A stretch of DNA of 64,000 bases from Kalaharituber pfeilii (GCA_015179045.1 WHUZ01000002.1:806001-870000); one strand, 5' to 3'. Shown: positions 11,765 to 23,823, numbered from the stretch's first letter. Numbers and translations are program-made. The notes: generated by a model not told the origin, from the letters alone.

Positions 11765-13352
11765 ATGGATTCATCGTCAGCAGCAGCTACGCCAGCATCG
11801 CCCCTGCCTTCTGCCGCGGAGCAGGCGAGGATACGGAGGGAACGCAGGCAGGCAAAAATAAAGGCGGAGGGGAGCTCGAGGTTGAATAGGATTACGTCGA
11901 CGCAGAGTAGCTCGAGGCTGTATGAGGCTGCTGCGGAAAGTACGTCTGCTGGTATGTTTGCTATTCCGCGACCACGCACAACTTCTATATATTTCCTGCA
12001 CTTTATACCCCAGTCCAGATCTTTGGTATTCACCCCGATATTCGACCTTAAGGTCAATGCTCTGCAGAAGTCAGAACGACAACGGCATCGCTTATTGACC
12101 ACAACTTACGAAAGTGCATTACTTTAATTCTCTTTTTCTTTGTTATGATTCGTACCTTCTTCAGAGTGCACACCCCCTCCCAATAAGACTACGTGGCTAA
12201 CCCGGGATCTGCTGTGAATATAGCCTCACCGCAAGCTGCAGAAACACCTTTGAAGGCTCCCAGTAGCGACTCCGAGCCGACGTATGCAGCGCCAAAATTA
12301 ACACCTCCGGCCACGTCCTCAGCAGACGGCCAACACGAGGACCCCCCCGATGTGGTCCTGTCAGACCACTACTACAAACCAGCCGGTAAAAGTAAAGTCC
12401 AGGATCCCGCGAGGTTCTCACCTTCATTGAGCTATGATGATCCCCTGGCTGGGCCCTCGGAAGCGGAGATGAAAGAGCTGATTGCAAGGTATGGAGGAGG
12501 AGGGGGGGCGGGGGCGGTTGGGGGTGGACAGCTGGGAATGCAAGAGATGCCTGGTATGGTGGGAACTGGAGCGGAGGACCCGATGATGGCGTTGCTGCAG
12601 CAGATGCTGGGAGTGCCGCCGCCGCAGGTGGATGCTGCGAGTGTGCAGGCGCCACCGCCGCAGCAGCAGCAGGAGGATAAGTGGGGGAAGTGGTGGAGGA
12701 CGCTACATGCACTTTGTGCGTTGATTTTGGCGATTGTGAGTTTGAGAGATGCAGGGTTTGGGGGGCATTTCGATGGGAGCTTGAAACAAAGGGTAGAGCG
12801 AGAGGAGGAGACATCTGTAAGTTGGCATCCACCCCTGTTTTGAAGGTTGTATTGGGAATGGGGGAGGGAAGAATAGGAGGGGATTATGCGTTACAGTATC
12901 GGATATCCAGATAGTATGGTCATAAAACTGACGTGGATGGCACAGCACTTCTTTTATTACTTTGCTACGATGGAGTTGATTTTGCAGACGTCGAGGTTTG
13001 TAATTGAGAGGGTAAGATATCCTTGCTTTGTTGAATTTTGCTTTACTGTCCTATCTCGCTAGTGATATTTTGGTGTTCAGCCTACAATGGCTGTCCCTTG
13101 CCGTAGTCGCAAAAGTGAATGTAGCTGGATATAACAGAAGCACCCAAGTTTCCACACTAACCCAACATTTTTCGATAGGGCCGCCCTCCCCCAGGTTCCA
13201 TTCTCAGCATGCTCGGACAAGCCCTTCCCAAGCCGTTTGGAAACTACCTCATTACCATTGCGCGGTACAGCAACATCTGGACGACAATCCTAAATGATGC
13301 ATTCCTAATCGTTTTTGTATTTGGGATGGTGGCGTGGTGGAATTCCCAGTAG
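11765..13352 (+). CDS. GET2: GET complex subunit Get2
   Basis: ER receptor subunit that, with Get1, takes tail-anchored proteins from Get3. Exons by eye: 11765-11951, 12224-12816, 12946-13011, 13179-13352; all phases agree, giving 339 aa. The N-terminus carries the Get3-binding patch (RIRRERRQAKIKAEGSSRLN, RERR at residues 25-28), the signature of Get2. A disordered middle includes a Gly-rich run and MMALLQQMLGVPP. Three membrane segments follow: one near residues 220-237 after KWGKWWR, one starting at about 261 (HFFYYFATMELILQ), and one at about 318-336 (AFLIVFVFGMVAWW). The chain ends WWNSQ. GC-rich low-complexity DNA lies in exon 2. Identification rests on the N-terminal motif plus the membrane layout, both typical of filamentous fungi. 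Confidence 0.9.
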
Positions 13353-13379
13353 ACACCCTGGTGGTGGTGATATTATGCT

Positions 13380-13423
<44 letters not shown>

Positions 13424-14058
13424 ATTTTATTTTTATTTGCATTTATTATTTATTAACTGTTTTTTCGAGGAGAAAAAAATTTCGTGTATTCTTGTCGTTT
13501 TTATCTTTTTTATTTTTTCTCCCTGTGGCCCCTTGTTTAGGGCATTGGTATGGGATTGAGACAAGAGGCGAGGGAGAGGGGACGAGAATGAGCGGGTGAT
13601 GATTGCACCGCATGTATGCCTCGATTCTGTCTTTTTAATATTTGTGACTGATCGTAGTGATTCTTTTTACTTGTTTGTGGCTCGATACATGAATCGATAG
13701 TAATGAAAAGAAATGGAAACGAGACAAGGAATGCATACATGAAATATGTTCTTTTATTGTTGGACGTAGTTCATGGGATGAGACGATGTTGTTCCTCTTT
13801 TTGTTATTGTTCGTCAAGTTCAATTGTACGTTTTTGGTTTTCAATGAAGTTCAGGTTAAACTCTGTGAGCAGAGCAGAGACGGGTATAATGAGACTTTGA
13901 AGCGGGAATTAAAAAGCCAAACCTAATGAAGTGATATGAGATTGTAATTATTCAAAAAAAAAAAAAAAAAAAAAAAAAAATGCCGTTGATTTTCTTTTAT
14001 ACAATGCACCACTGACACCCCTTACCCCTTCTGCTGTCCGCGCATAAACTCCTGATGC
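13353..14058. other. Convergent 3' intergenic region with long poly(T) and poly(A) tracts
   Basis: Between the stop codons of GET2 and MRP49. It holds a run of about 41 T at 13382-13422 and about 29 A at 13952-13980. No gene was seen. Confidence 0.7.
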
Positions 14059-15038
14059 TCATGCCGGCGCCACACCACCCAACCGCTCCCTCTCCTTCTC
14101 CTCCCTCTTTATTCGCCTCCTCTCCTCTTTTGCCTTCTCCCTTGCAATCCTGGATGCGACTAGTTCTTCGTACTCGGCGGCAGTGCGAGCGTCCTCGTGG
14201 GAGAGAGGCAGCGGGGTTGCTTTGGTGATGTCAAGAATTTCTTTGCAGACGTCACCGGCTTGGCGGTATTGCGTTTCCACGACGGCAGGGTCGCGATCAG
14301 CTATAAAGGAGTGGTGGGTTAGTTAGGTTTCGACGGGATAGTTGAGGGGAGTGGGGCGAGTCGTGTGTTGAATATGAAGGTGGCGCGGGAAGAGAGAGGA
14401 GGGAGGGAGTATACTGAAGTAGATGGTGACAGGGGCTCTGTTGTTTTTATTAATTTCTCTGGTACGATTCACGATGATCTCAACGTTGGGGTTGTAGTAT
14501 TTTAGGCGAGGGAGGTAATTGCGCCATAGTTTTCTGTTGCGGGGGGGGAGGGGGGAGAGTTAGCTCAAGGATGCTTATATAGGATTGAGGAGGATGTGAG
14601 TGGGGAATAAGGTGGAGCAGGCGTATAATGTCGGAGGTGGGATAGCAGATGTAAATCGCGGAGAAATATTGCGCAAGGCATAGCCGTCGGGAGTGCTGCC
14701 AGTAGCAAGGGACAAGAGAAACAAAAAACTGGGCATAGAGTCAACGACTAACCGAGCGCCCATATTCCCGAACATATTCCTAAACTGGAACTCGACCGTG
14801 AGCTTGGTGACGTTGGGGGGAAAAGTCGCTGCGCCAAGGCCGTGCCGGAGATTTGCGAGTTTCTGTGGGACGTGGTGGGGTTAGCTGTGGGGTGTGCGTG
14901 ATTGCGGAGATGTGGGAACGGAATTGACGGCGGAAAAAAGGTAGTGGCTCGGTGAAGATGGTCAATGGGCGCCGAGTTGTATGTGTGTGCACGTACGTAC
15001 CCCCGGAGGACCTGCATCCGCTTTATAATGCTGACCAT
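14059..15038 (-). CDS. MRP49: Mitochondrial large-subunit ribosomal protein mL61 (Mrp49)
   Basis: Fungal mitoribosome protein with the L51/S25/CI-B8 thioredoxin-like fold. Exons by eye: 14997-15038, 14753-14862, 14415-14533, 14059-14300; the phases close to 170 aa. The protein starts MVSIIKRMQVLRGYKLANLR, then GLGAATFPPNVTKLTVEF and GARKLWRNYLPRLKYYNPNV, the core of the domain, then VNRTREINKNN and APVTIYF. A charged helical tail (ARTAAEYEELVASRIAREKA) is longer than in yeast Mrp49 (137 aa). The first donor lies in a repeated GTACGTACGT; the second GT keeps the frame, so I chose it. It is convergent with GET2. Identification is confident for the family; the exact name rests on the opening motif. 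Confidence 0.88.
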
Positions 15039-16583
15039 GGTAGACGGGGTGTTCGAGGCGCAAAACAGTGTATGAACAAATAGACAGGCGCCGAGAGGAA
15101 TGAGACCAGCCCTCCGGCTGGGTGGAGGAGCGGGGAGGCTGAGAGAGAAGGTGGTGAAGCTGCCGGGGAGAGTGGGGAGAGGGGTGGAGAGGGAGCTCAG
15201 CGGTGGGGGGATGTCAAGTTTATACGGCGCATGCCTCAAAGATAAGATAAGATTAGATGTACTCGCTACAGATCAGCAAAGGATGATCTAATCCAATCTT
15301 GGCTCAATCTAATCATAATATTGATCACATCTTGTCAGATCGAATTGGAACACCAATCCCTAATAATAAAATAATGGGCAGAGCTGTGAAGCGCCCTTCC
15401 CAAAAAAGAAAAAACGGTGGCAATCAAGTTGCTTCAAACAAAAGTGATAAATTCCATACGTCACGAGATCTCCCTATTGCAGCTTGCATTGACAGCCACG
15501 TGAAGTAGGCTTGGCATGAACTTCGGGGGGCTTTCTTTTTGGGCTTTTGTTTATTAACTGTCCGTCTTGTAAGTAGCCTCACCTACCTAGGAATTGATGA
15601 CAGTCTTGACTTGTCCGCAACTAGAGCTTCAGCGAAAGTTCCTGCTAACTCAGCATACGTGACATGGGATCACTTCCATACCTTGATAAAGTGGACTTTC
15701 AATTTACTTCTTGGAGATAACATTGTGCTAGGGACATTGCAAAAACCAATTGTCACGTGGTCGAGTTGAAAGGAGAAGCTAAACATTTGGGGGGAAATTG
15801 ATCAGAAATTTGATCGCTTGATGCTGCTTATCATTAGCGATGTTGTAGTAAAAGGTGGATTTGATTTTCACTAGGAGGAACGTAGATTTCTGCAACGTTG
15901 CTGGTAATTTTGCATGTGCAATCAACTGCAATAGTTGATTGAAATTGCAACTGATTTGAATATATATATAGAATTTTACGGCAATATACTCAATAAAGTC
16001 AAGCGTTTTGAGAGTGGTTTTGGATGTTCTCCTACCCGGTTTTGGACATGATGGGCAGCCATGGCGTTACATTATGCATATGGGGATCCAGATATCGCAT
16101 TGGGATAGATGAGGTGCCGTGGACTCTGTTTGTCTTTGTATCTAAAATTAACAATGTTCCGCAAGGTCATGACGAAGTAGCAATCGGTGGACCACAAACT
16201 ACCGCTTCCTGGTATATTGCATAATGGCTAGACCAATAAATCCCGGATCTAATCGCTATTCCACACGCATATTCTTTACCAAAAATCAAGGGGAATAGGG
16301 TAATATTAGTCTGGGGTACTATAATATGCATACTCAATAGATTTGTATCAACTGCAAACTGTGCCGTTTCCGCTTCAGCTGAGTACTCTTTTCTCTCATC
16401 CTTTACTTGTCAAGAGGGATGCTTCCGCTGTTTCTCAGGATGCTTTAGCCAGCAGTTTCGTATGGTTGAATCCGAATACGCTGATTTCGTATTGAGGAAA
16501 ATCGAAGGCTTTGCATTCCACGCCCCGATTAGGCCTTGGAACTCTTGTAGCCACTGCAGCATTTCGCGAGGCAGTATACCGTA
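15039..16583. other. Intergenic region without supported genes
   Basis: 1.5 kb between the MRP49 start and the TIR element. The first 200 bp should be the MRP49 promoter. Short frames at 15299-15508, 15539-15769 and 16024-16224 show no family resemblance. A small palindrome (CAATCAACTGCAATAGTTGA) lies near 15920-15942. Confidence 0.5.
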
Positions 16584-17032
16584 TTCACTCACTTAAGAGG
16601 TAAAACACAAACGCGCGCTAATGTGGTCTTGGCAGAACTTCAGGCGCTATCAATCGCGCTAGCGCTCTCTTTGGTGCAACATTGGTATTACTATGCTAAG
16701 TACAGGAATGCAGTATCATAGTAGTCTCATGCCAGGACCCTCTGGCTGCTAAAATCTCCAGCTTCTCCATTATCTCTACTCTGTAATGGAGGTGGTAAAC
16801 GCAGAGAATTATCACCCGCCAGACCAAAAGACACTTGACTAGTGATGCTCGCTAGTCTTCCACGTAGCTCATATAGCTATTGTGCGACTGCGACACATTG
16901 CGCATTGCATTTTTGCGTCTTCCACCCGGTGACCCCGTATATCATTACTCGTATACTACCCTTTGGGCTATGACAAGATTAACTACAAAATAAAGGAATA
17001 AAGATACACAGTAAAATAGCATACCATGGTCT

Positions 17033-17089
17033 GTTCTCGTGCCCAGATTCTCTTATTTAAGCGTACCAAGAGAGTCTGGGCACGAGAAC
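17033..17089. repeat. Hairpin: 22-bp inverted repeat GTTCTCGTGCCCAGA...
   Basis: Arms at 17033-17054 and 17068-17089, with a 13-nt loop and one mismatch. It is conserved in copy B at 46751-46807. A third left-arm copy lies at 17326-17346. Confidence 0.85.
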
Positions 17090-17150
17090 AACATTCTGCC
17101 ACAGTAAGGAAATTTATTTTATTTTAATTTAATTTTTTTTTAAAAAAAAA

Positions 17151-17589
17151 TATCATTACTCACATGCCGCCCTGTGGGGGGCTATGGTGAGATTAAGTAC
17201 ATGAGGAAGTAAAAGGAATAACAAAGGCGAAGAAGGAAAAGAAATTACCAAGTGCTGTCAATGAATCCAACTGGCCGTCCAGGCCAACTAGGCCGGTCCA
17301 GGCCCGGGCCAACTAGGCCAGTCCTGTTCTCGTGCCCAGACTCTGGCCAGTCCAGACTATTCAGGCCAGCCCAGGCTACTCAGGCAGGTTTGAGCCAATT
17401 AAAGGAATCCTTCCACAGCTATCCAGGTAAATTAAGGCCAGCATTTACCAGATTGTTTGAGTATTTAAATGAGTAGAATCTTCCATATATCTGGAATTTT
17501 AAACAGCAGCGGTCTATGACTTTAGTCAAGTATGTATCACATACCTAAATCCTCACCATAGTCCACAGGGTGGCATACGAGGAATGATA
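17151..17589. repeat. Nested inverted-repeat sub-element flanked by A/T homopolymers
   Basis: TATCATTACTCACATGCC at the left pairs imperfectly with GGCATACGAGGAATGATA at the right, over roughly 40 bp arms. The same unit occupies 46848-47315 in copy B. It may be an older MITE carried inside the larger element. Confidence 0.6.
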
Positions 17590-17947
17590 AAAAAAAAAAA
17601 AAAAGTATGTATCACACTTTATATTCAAGTATATATACTAACAAATATTTTAGAAATGATGGACCTTCCAGACGATACAACAGACGGGACTCAATTCTTC
17701 AATGATGATACCTAATGGGCAACTGTCAATTACTGATAGTGGAAATATCCAGGACTATTAAAATCTAATAGTCTCCTACTTCAGCTCTCAGAATCCTTCA
17801 TAATATCAGTCTCCGTGGTAGTGAGGTTAACATCGCGGTAATTCGGGGATCATCACGTGTCCTTCCGTAATACACGCACACTGGCGCTAAGAGGCTTGCC
17901 AAGACCGCCATAGCGCGCGCTTGTGTTTTACCTCTTAAGTGAGTGAA

Positions 17948-18796
17948 TATACATCTACTACGTTCCACTTTCGGGTACTACAGAATCCCTCTTTCGAGGG
18001 ATCCCGTAATGCTCTGAAACGATGGTCGTGGCTCAATCTCTCGCCAAAGAACCTACGTCTAGTAACATGTATTATTCGCGACAGTCGCCTCGCTCCCTCC
18101 CCTCTGCTGTCGGGCTGCGGTACAGTCCGACAATTGCTGCGCTTGGCAGTCCCAAGCGAGAGTCAGAGAGGAAAAATCGCGGAGTCTGGCACGAGAACGT
18201 CACCGAATTCAACTTTACCTTGAATGGCGATAGCTCAGCGGCAGATTGCTCAAGTACTTTTGTACCCGAATTGCAGCCGATATTCCCTCCCTTCCGCAAG
18301 ACCCCCCCCAGCCCTGTGCGCCCACACCCATACCCCCGAGCTGCAATCAATGCGGAAAAAATAAAAAGTAAAATATAATTTAAAAAAAAAATAAAAAGTA
18401 AAAATTAATAAAATAAAAATAAAAAAATACTTATACAATTGTAGTGACAAGTGGGAATGGGCTCCCCGCGGACTTCCCGCTCCCCCCGACACCGGTTCGC
18501 CAGGCAGCACGGGCAGCAGCAAACACAGGTGCAGGTACGTATACAGCTCAAGCACAAGCACCACCACCACCACCTTCACCATCACCACTACCCACTACAA
18601 TCTGGGGAGGACCACCATTGAACCAGTATTTCCACCACCACTACCACCATCACCACCACCACCATCACCACAATCCTCACGGTGACCGCTCCCGCCACCG
18701 GCAGCTTTCCAGCTCCATTGACGCCCTCCGTTCTCGCACCCGCACCTGCAGCCATCACCGCTGCCTCCACTAATTTTCCCCGCCGGCTCGCAAACA
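17948..18796. promoter_or_regulatory. SDS3 upstream region with CAC/ACC repeats
   Basis: 849 bp before the SDS3 start. It has an A/T-only tract at 18355-18428 and a C/A-rich trinucleotide stretch at 18555-18680 that would encode polyhistidine in one frame. The stretch is best read as leader or promoter, since the conserved protein begins at 18797. Confidence 0.5.
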
Positions 18797-21158
18797 ATGT
18801 ACAGCCCAATGCCAAACGGTGGCTCCGACGGGCCTTCTGCCCCTCCACACCAGCTGCAGCATCCTTCCAAACGCGACAAGCGGCGAAGCCTACTTAGCGA
18901 ACGACTAGCAGACCTCTCTGCCTCTTTCGACCGGGACCGCGATGTCCACTACCGAAATCAGCTCGCTGCGTTGCATCAGGATTTCTATGCCATTGCATCC
19001 ACAGACACCTCAGGGGGAGATATGAAGATGTTGGATGACGGAGCGGAAGGCGTCGAGAAGACTGTAACTGGGGGAGTGTACCTCGGAGGTGGGTCCACAT
19101 CAAACTTAAGGGGGGTGGCCTTCAAGTCGGCGGAGGTATACAGTCAGGAAGTTTTTATGCGGCATTTGTAGCAGAAGTGAATGAGCGAATGGAGGAACGA
19201 GATGTAGCATTAACAATGTTACATGTAGGTTCTTGAAGTCCCACTACTTCCATTCTGTGAAGCTGAATCACTGATGTAATTTTTTTCGCTTGCAATAGAG
19301 ACAGTACCATACAAAACTTGCCTTGCTAAAGGCCCAGCACGAGCGGATTGTCCACCATGCAAGACAGGAACATATCCATCTAGCACTTACGATGAAGCAA
19401 CGATTCATCAACCGCCTATATAATGCAAAGAAAAGACTTTCGGCTGATAAAGAGCATCTTGATATATCCGATACCAGTGCTCTCCTTCTTCACCCAAACC
19501 AGTTCTCTATCGGCTCAGGCCCTTCTGGTATTATTGGAACATCGGGTAGAGAAAACTCCGACCGGGGCAGTGATCTATTTAATGCAAACGGCAACAGTAC
19601 TGCAATTCACGCGTCTGGAGGAAGGGGGCGAAAACTGCGGCAGCGAAAGAACGAGCTAGACGATTTGGTCATGATGGGGCCAGGAGGGATATTCGACAAT
19701 TTTGGAAGTAACCGGGATCGGGACGGAGCTGGGGCCAATCATGATGCCAAGAGCATAGCTGCACAGAAGCGGAAGGCCCGAGCGGCAAGATATAACAGGC
19801 GTACAGGAGGTGATGAGGACGAAAATGTGGAAGATGTATTTAGTTGTGGTGGCGCAGCGAATGGGGCGACGTCACCCCCAGGCCTCAATGGTAACAATGC
19901 TGGTGTTGGGGCAGCGCAGTTGACGGGCTTGTTGCAGTCGCAGAAGCAACAGCAGAACAATGCTGCTACGGCGAATGCTACTGCTCAGGAAATGCTCACA
20001 AAGCAAGTCTACAGCATTGAAAAGCTGTTCGCAGAGAAAGAATTACAGATGGCTGGGAACTTGGCAGCGTTGGCCACTGTCAAGTATTTCAGTGCGCCTA
20101 GGGAGAGGAGGGGAAAGAAAGACGGAGAGGATGATATTGACGCCGGAACAGATGAGAATAGTGACGGGACACGGACACCACGAGAGGATTCCCAAGCCGT
20201 TCAGCTCTCTATTGCAGCGGCTGCTGCCGCTGCTGCGGGTGATGACCAAGCAAAGGCGAAAGAGAAGGGTGCAGCTTCATCAATTGCTAACGCGAGCAAT
20301 ACCGTCCAGCCTCCCGACTTTTCCGAACTTCCTCCGGCTGCATTGTTCTCCGCCGTACTCAAATCCGCTTCCGCATTGCACCAAAACACAAAATCTTGCA
20401 ATACCAATGCAACCGATACAAATCTGCCACCTATGCCCAAAACCCCCATCATCAATCCCAATGCCCTCGCAAACCTCCCTCAGCCATCACTTGTAACATT
20501 GAACTTTATGACTCCCACTGCAAATGGATATGGTGCTCCAGTTTGGCAACAGCTTGGTGTTCCCGCCGCCTACTTCTCGGCGGGATCTGGCTCGCTAACG
20601 AATCTTACGACAACGAAGATGATGTCCATTAGTGCACCGAATCCTCCGCCAGCAAAGACAGAAGAAGCACTGGAAGATCTGACTTTGATAAGGAAGGGTG
20701 CAGAGGTGGCGTATACTGAAAGAGAAATGATGGGCGTTATGGGAGGATATGTGGAGGGCGAAAATGATAAGAATAGCCCGGTACAAAGGCGGCAGCATAT
20801 TCCAGAAGAGGGCGAGCATGTGGCAGTTGAAGGGCCAAGGAGAGTCACAGACAAAGCCGCAGAGAAAGCGAAATCAGCTGTCGTACCTTCCCTATCTCCC
20901 CCGCTAGCAGCAGCGGAACTGGCTAAACCAATTGGCGTTGGGCTAAATGTTGAGGGTGAAGAGGCCGGGGTAGAACAACAACCACAATCGAAGACAGCAC
21001 CTCCATTAGCAAGTGATAACGCTACTCATGGAGTAAAGCGACGAGCCATTTCTGGTGCAGGAGGCGCTGAGAAAAGAATGCGAAAAGTGGACAAGGAAAA
21101 GGAGAAGGAAAAGGAACGGGACAAGGAGAAGGCTGACCAAAAACTGGACGACAAGTGA
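18797..21158 (+). CDS. SDS3: Sds3-like subunit of the Rpd3L histone deacetylase complex
   Basis: Nuclear co-repressor subunit. Exons by eye: 18797-19088, 19148-19224, 19299-21158, giving 742 aa; the 59- and 74-nt introns restore the family reading. The domain begins KRDKRRSLLSERLADLSASF, continues with a charged helix (DVHYRNQLAALHQDFYAI), GVYLGG|SFYAAFVAEVNERMEE, and then the coiled coil RQYHTKLALLKAQHERIVHH. HLDISDTSALLLHPNQFSIG is the most diagnostic Sds3 motif. The C-terminal two thirds are low-complexity with Gln/Asn, Ala and Pro tracts and end in a Lys/Glu-rich tail (KVDKEKEKEKERDKEKAD). Length is typical of filamentous fungi, longer than yeast Sds3. The first intron is inferred from phase and conservation. 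Confidence 0.9.
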
Positions 21159-21899
21159 ATGTGCTTGCTGAACAGGATAATTCGGCAAGATTGAGGGCAC
21201 AGGTGGCAAATAACGAGAACACGATCATAGACTCCTGCGTTTAATGCTTTTCTCGTTTGGACTTTTTCTTGCTTGTTGTTTACGATTTCTTGGGCATGAG
21301 ATTTTTGAGATTTTTGACTGGTATATAAAACTATACTACAAGTGCTATACATATGTTGGGCTGCCACTGATTTTATATACTTACGAATAGTACTACTTGC
21401 ATACCTTCCGGACAAGGTATATCTTGTTTGGGCCTTTTTTTTTTCGCTTTTTAGTCCATGTTCTCGGTTGTGCACATGATCGTGTTTACACGGCTTCGGT
21501 GTGGGAAGGGCTTATGGGCTTGACACATGCTGGCGATTGGGTTAGTTGGAAAGGGCCTTGAAGAGTGGAATTTACGATATACCCGAAAGGCTGCAATGGT
21601 AATATGAGTTATCGGGTGGTTGGTTGCAGGGTTCTCGGCTTTCTTTCTAGATTTCCGCTTTCAGTAACACCTGAGTACGCACACTTCCTAGTTTGGTTGT
21701 CACCCCTCGTTCTGCTTCCCCTTTCGTCGATGGCTTGATGTGGAAGTCATGTGCCATGCCAAGAGTGACGCCAAGATCTGTCTTGCACTATCAATTGTGG
21801 TTGCAATGTCATGCCGGTATTACCTCACTGCACTAAGAAACTATCACAGCTTTCCGTCAAACTCACAAAACCTCAAGCTACCTATTTTCCGGTCCAAAT
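21159..21899. other. Intergenic region between SDS3 and the AP-3 sigma gene
   Basis: 741 bp, tandem orientation. It should contain the SDS3 terminator and the AP-3 sigma promoter. Nothing else was recognised. Confidence 0.5.
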
Positions 21900-22539
21900 A
21901 TGATTAACGCGGTTCTAATTTTTAACAATGCGGGGCAGCCCCGCCTGACAAAATTTTATACCCATGTAGTATGTCCCCCTTGCTGAAACACTCAGCCAGC
22001 TGTCCACAGACTAACCCCACCTTTTGTACCTAGGACGTCTCCCTCCAACAGCGACTCCTCTCTGAAATCTTCTCCCTCGTCTCTAACCGGCCTGCCAGCG
22101 CATGCAACTTTCTCCCACTACCGCCACTCCTTACCTCAACACAATCTGCCTTCTCTAACGACGGCGATCAAATCCAGATCATCTACCGGCATTACGCGAC
22201 GCTGTTCTTCATCCTGATTTGCGACAGCGCGGAGTCGGAGCTCGGGCTGCTGGACCTGATTCAGGTGTTTGTCGAATCGCTCGATCGAGTGTTTGAGAAT
22301 GTATGCGAGCTGGATCTGATTTTTAATTTTGAGACGCTGCATCAGGTGCTCGCTGAGGTGATTCAGGGGGGTGCGTGGTCGAAACTGATATTCAGAGGAT
22401 CGTGGCGGCAGTAAGGAATCAGAGGAAGGTGGTTAAGAGGCCGGAAGGAGGAGGGGGGTTGGGGTCTGGTTCAGGAATTGGGGTGGGCAGGCTGGGAGGG
22501 TTGTCGGTATTGGGTGAGGGGGGTTGGGGGGGGAGGTAA
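21900..22539 (+). CDS. APS3: AP-3 adaptor complex small (sigma) subunit, frameshifted in a G run
   Basis: Sigma chain of the AP-3 coat that sorts cargo from Golgi/endosomes to the vacuole. Exon 1, 21900-21968, reads MINAVLIFNNAGQPRLTKFY then THV; intron 21969-22033 (GTATGT...CCTAG); exon 2 from 22034 reads DVSLQQRLLSEIFSLVSNRP. Next come QIIYRHYATLFFILICDSAE, ELGLLDLIQVFVESLDRVFE and FNFETLHQVLAEVIQGG. At the G run 22365-22371 the frame slips by one base: as given the chain would end after GGAWSKLIFRGSWRQ, whereas the next frame continues VVETDIQRIVAAVRNQRK, the expected family ending, to a stop at 22537-22539. No reading frame spans the break, so either a sequencing error or a real mutation is present. 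The Gly-rich tail is unusual. Confidence 0.85.
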
Positions 22540-23823
22540 GCTTGCGTTAACATTTGTGTGGCTTGATCCAAACGGAGGGGATCTAGTAGCTGTGGAGTTT
22601 TGGCGTTGTGTTTTATTGTTTCCGTTTGACTACCTCTGTTTTTGCCGTTGACGGATTATATAAATTCCTACATACATACCCTTTGTTTTCCTCCCATTAT
22701 GCACACGTAATCATTGTCAAAGAAAACATGTTAACACACCGCATTCTCCGACCTCACAAAATAATACGAGATTACTACCATACATAATACTAGCCTACTT
22801 GCTTCTTCTTAATCTTTTAGAATGAGCTCATGTTTTTGTCATCAGAATATGTTGCATCTCCACATCATAAAATTCGCAAACTGGAAATCATAGATTACAG
22901 CCCAATGCAGATTGATTCTAACCCAAGTGTTTACATCTAATACTAGTTACATTGTCATCTACTCTCCTGGCGCTTCACCGAAACCAGGCTGCATCGTTAG
23001 TATGTTATGGCTTGTGAAAAAACTATTTTCCTGTTTCGTTCTAAAACATCAAGTGATCTGGAACCTCAAGTCTATATTTTGGTAACCTGAAGGAGCGACA
23101 GGCAATGAGCTACTAAAAGATTACCTTAAACAAAATAGACATCTTAAGCTTGCCTCTTTGGAGTTTGCAATATCGACTTAATTTGGAAGTTACTGCCTTT
23201 GAAGTAGTTGCCATGGATTCAAAACACATATGCAATGCTTGATACCCCAAAAATATTCGTTCAGCAAAAAAAAACCCAGACAAAGGCGAGGCAAAAAGCG
23301 CGCTAAGCCTATTTGGACTGTGTTATAGGTAATACAGTTTTTCAGCATTCTGGTTCCAAACGCAAACGCGGGCGCGCCAACGGGTGGAAATAATTAATAA
23401 TAATAGGCGTACCACATCTGGTTTTCCTTGGCATGTACTCTTCTATCTCATGGAATAGAAGGGAGATAGATAGTGTATAGGGATAGTCAGAGAATTATTA
23501 CTATAATGTATGAGTATTTTAACTTAGTATAGCCATATCATTTAAGTGCTCTGTTGATCCTATCCCTGTACAACAATTACATTGTCAATGCTCACCTGGC
23601 TCTTTTAGCAGTTCTCAGCCTGTGCAATGATCAGCGTTATCTACATAGCAGCTCTTTACCCTGAATCCGCCCTTTCCCTAGCGTGGCGGCATAGTTGACT
23701 AATCCAGTAAGCTTTCTGGACGCTGATCCAATAAATCTAACTTTTAACCTACAGCTTCTCAAACTATATTGATTTTCCATTCCTATCCCATCAGCGACAG
23801 AATTTTTCTGATCACACGGAACC
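22540..23823. other. Intergenic region without supported genes
   Basis: 1.28 kb of AT-rich DNA. No ORF with family resemblance and no RNA gene was seen; its right end should be the TRM4 promoter. Confidence 0.5.

Larger units (their letters stand above)
16584..17947. mobile_element. Non-autonomous DNA transposon with 37-bp TIRs and TA duplication (copy A, complete)
   Basis: The ends are inverted repeats at 16584-16620 and 17911-17947 (36 of 37 bases pair). Each begins TTCACTCACTTAAGAGG and continues TAAAACACAA[A/G]CGCGCGC. Both sides are flanked by TA (16582-16583, 17948-17949), as for Tc1/mariner-type insertion. Weaker symmetry extends inward (GGTCTTGGCA present at both ends). The 1364-bp body has no ORF of transposase size, so it would need a helper. 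It holds a hairpin at 17033-17089, GGCC/GTCC tandem repeats at 17270-17340, and a nested inverted repeat at 17151-17589. About 970 bp of it recur at 46690-47721. Confidence 0.85.

Noticed and set aside
12197..12832. 211-codon frame antisense to GET2
   Set aside because: Low-complexity Pro/Ala/His shadow; the sense exon fits Get2.
18444..18773. Polyhistidine frame upstream of SDS3
   Set aside because: Arises from a CAC/ACC repeat; not continuous with the Sds3 domain.
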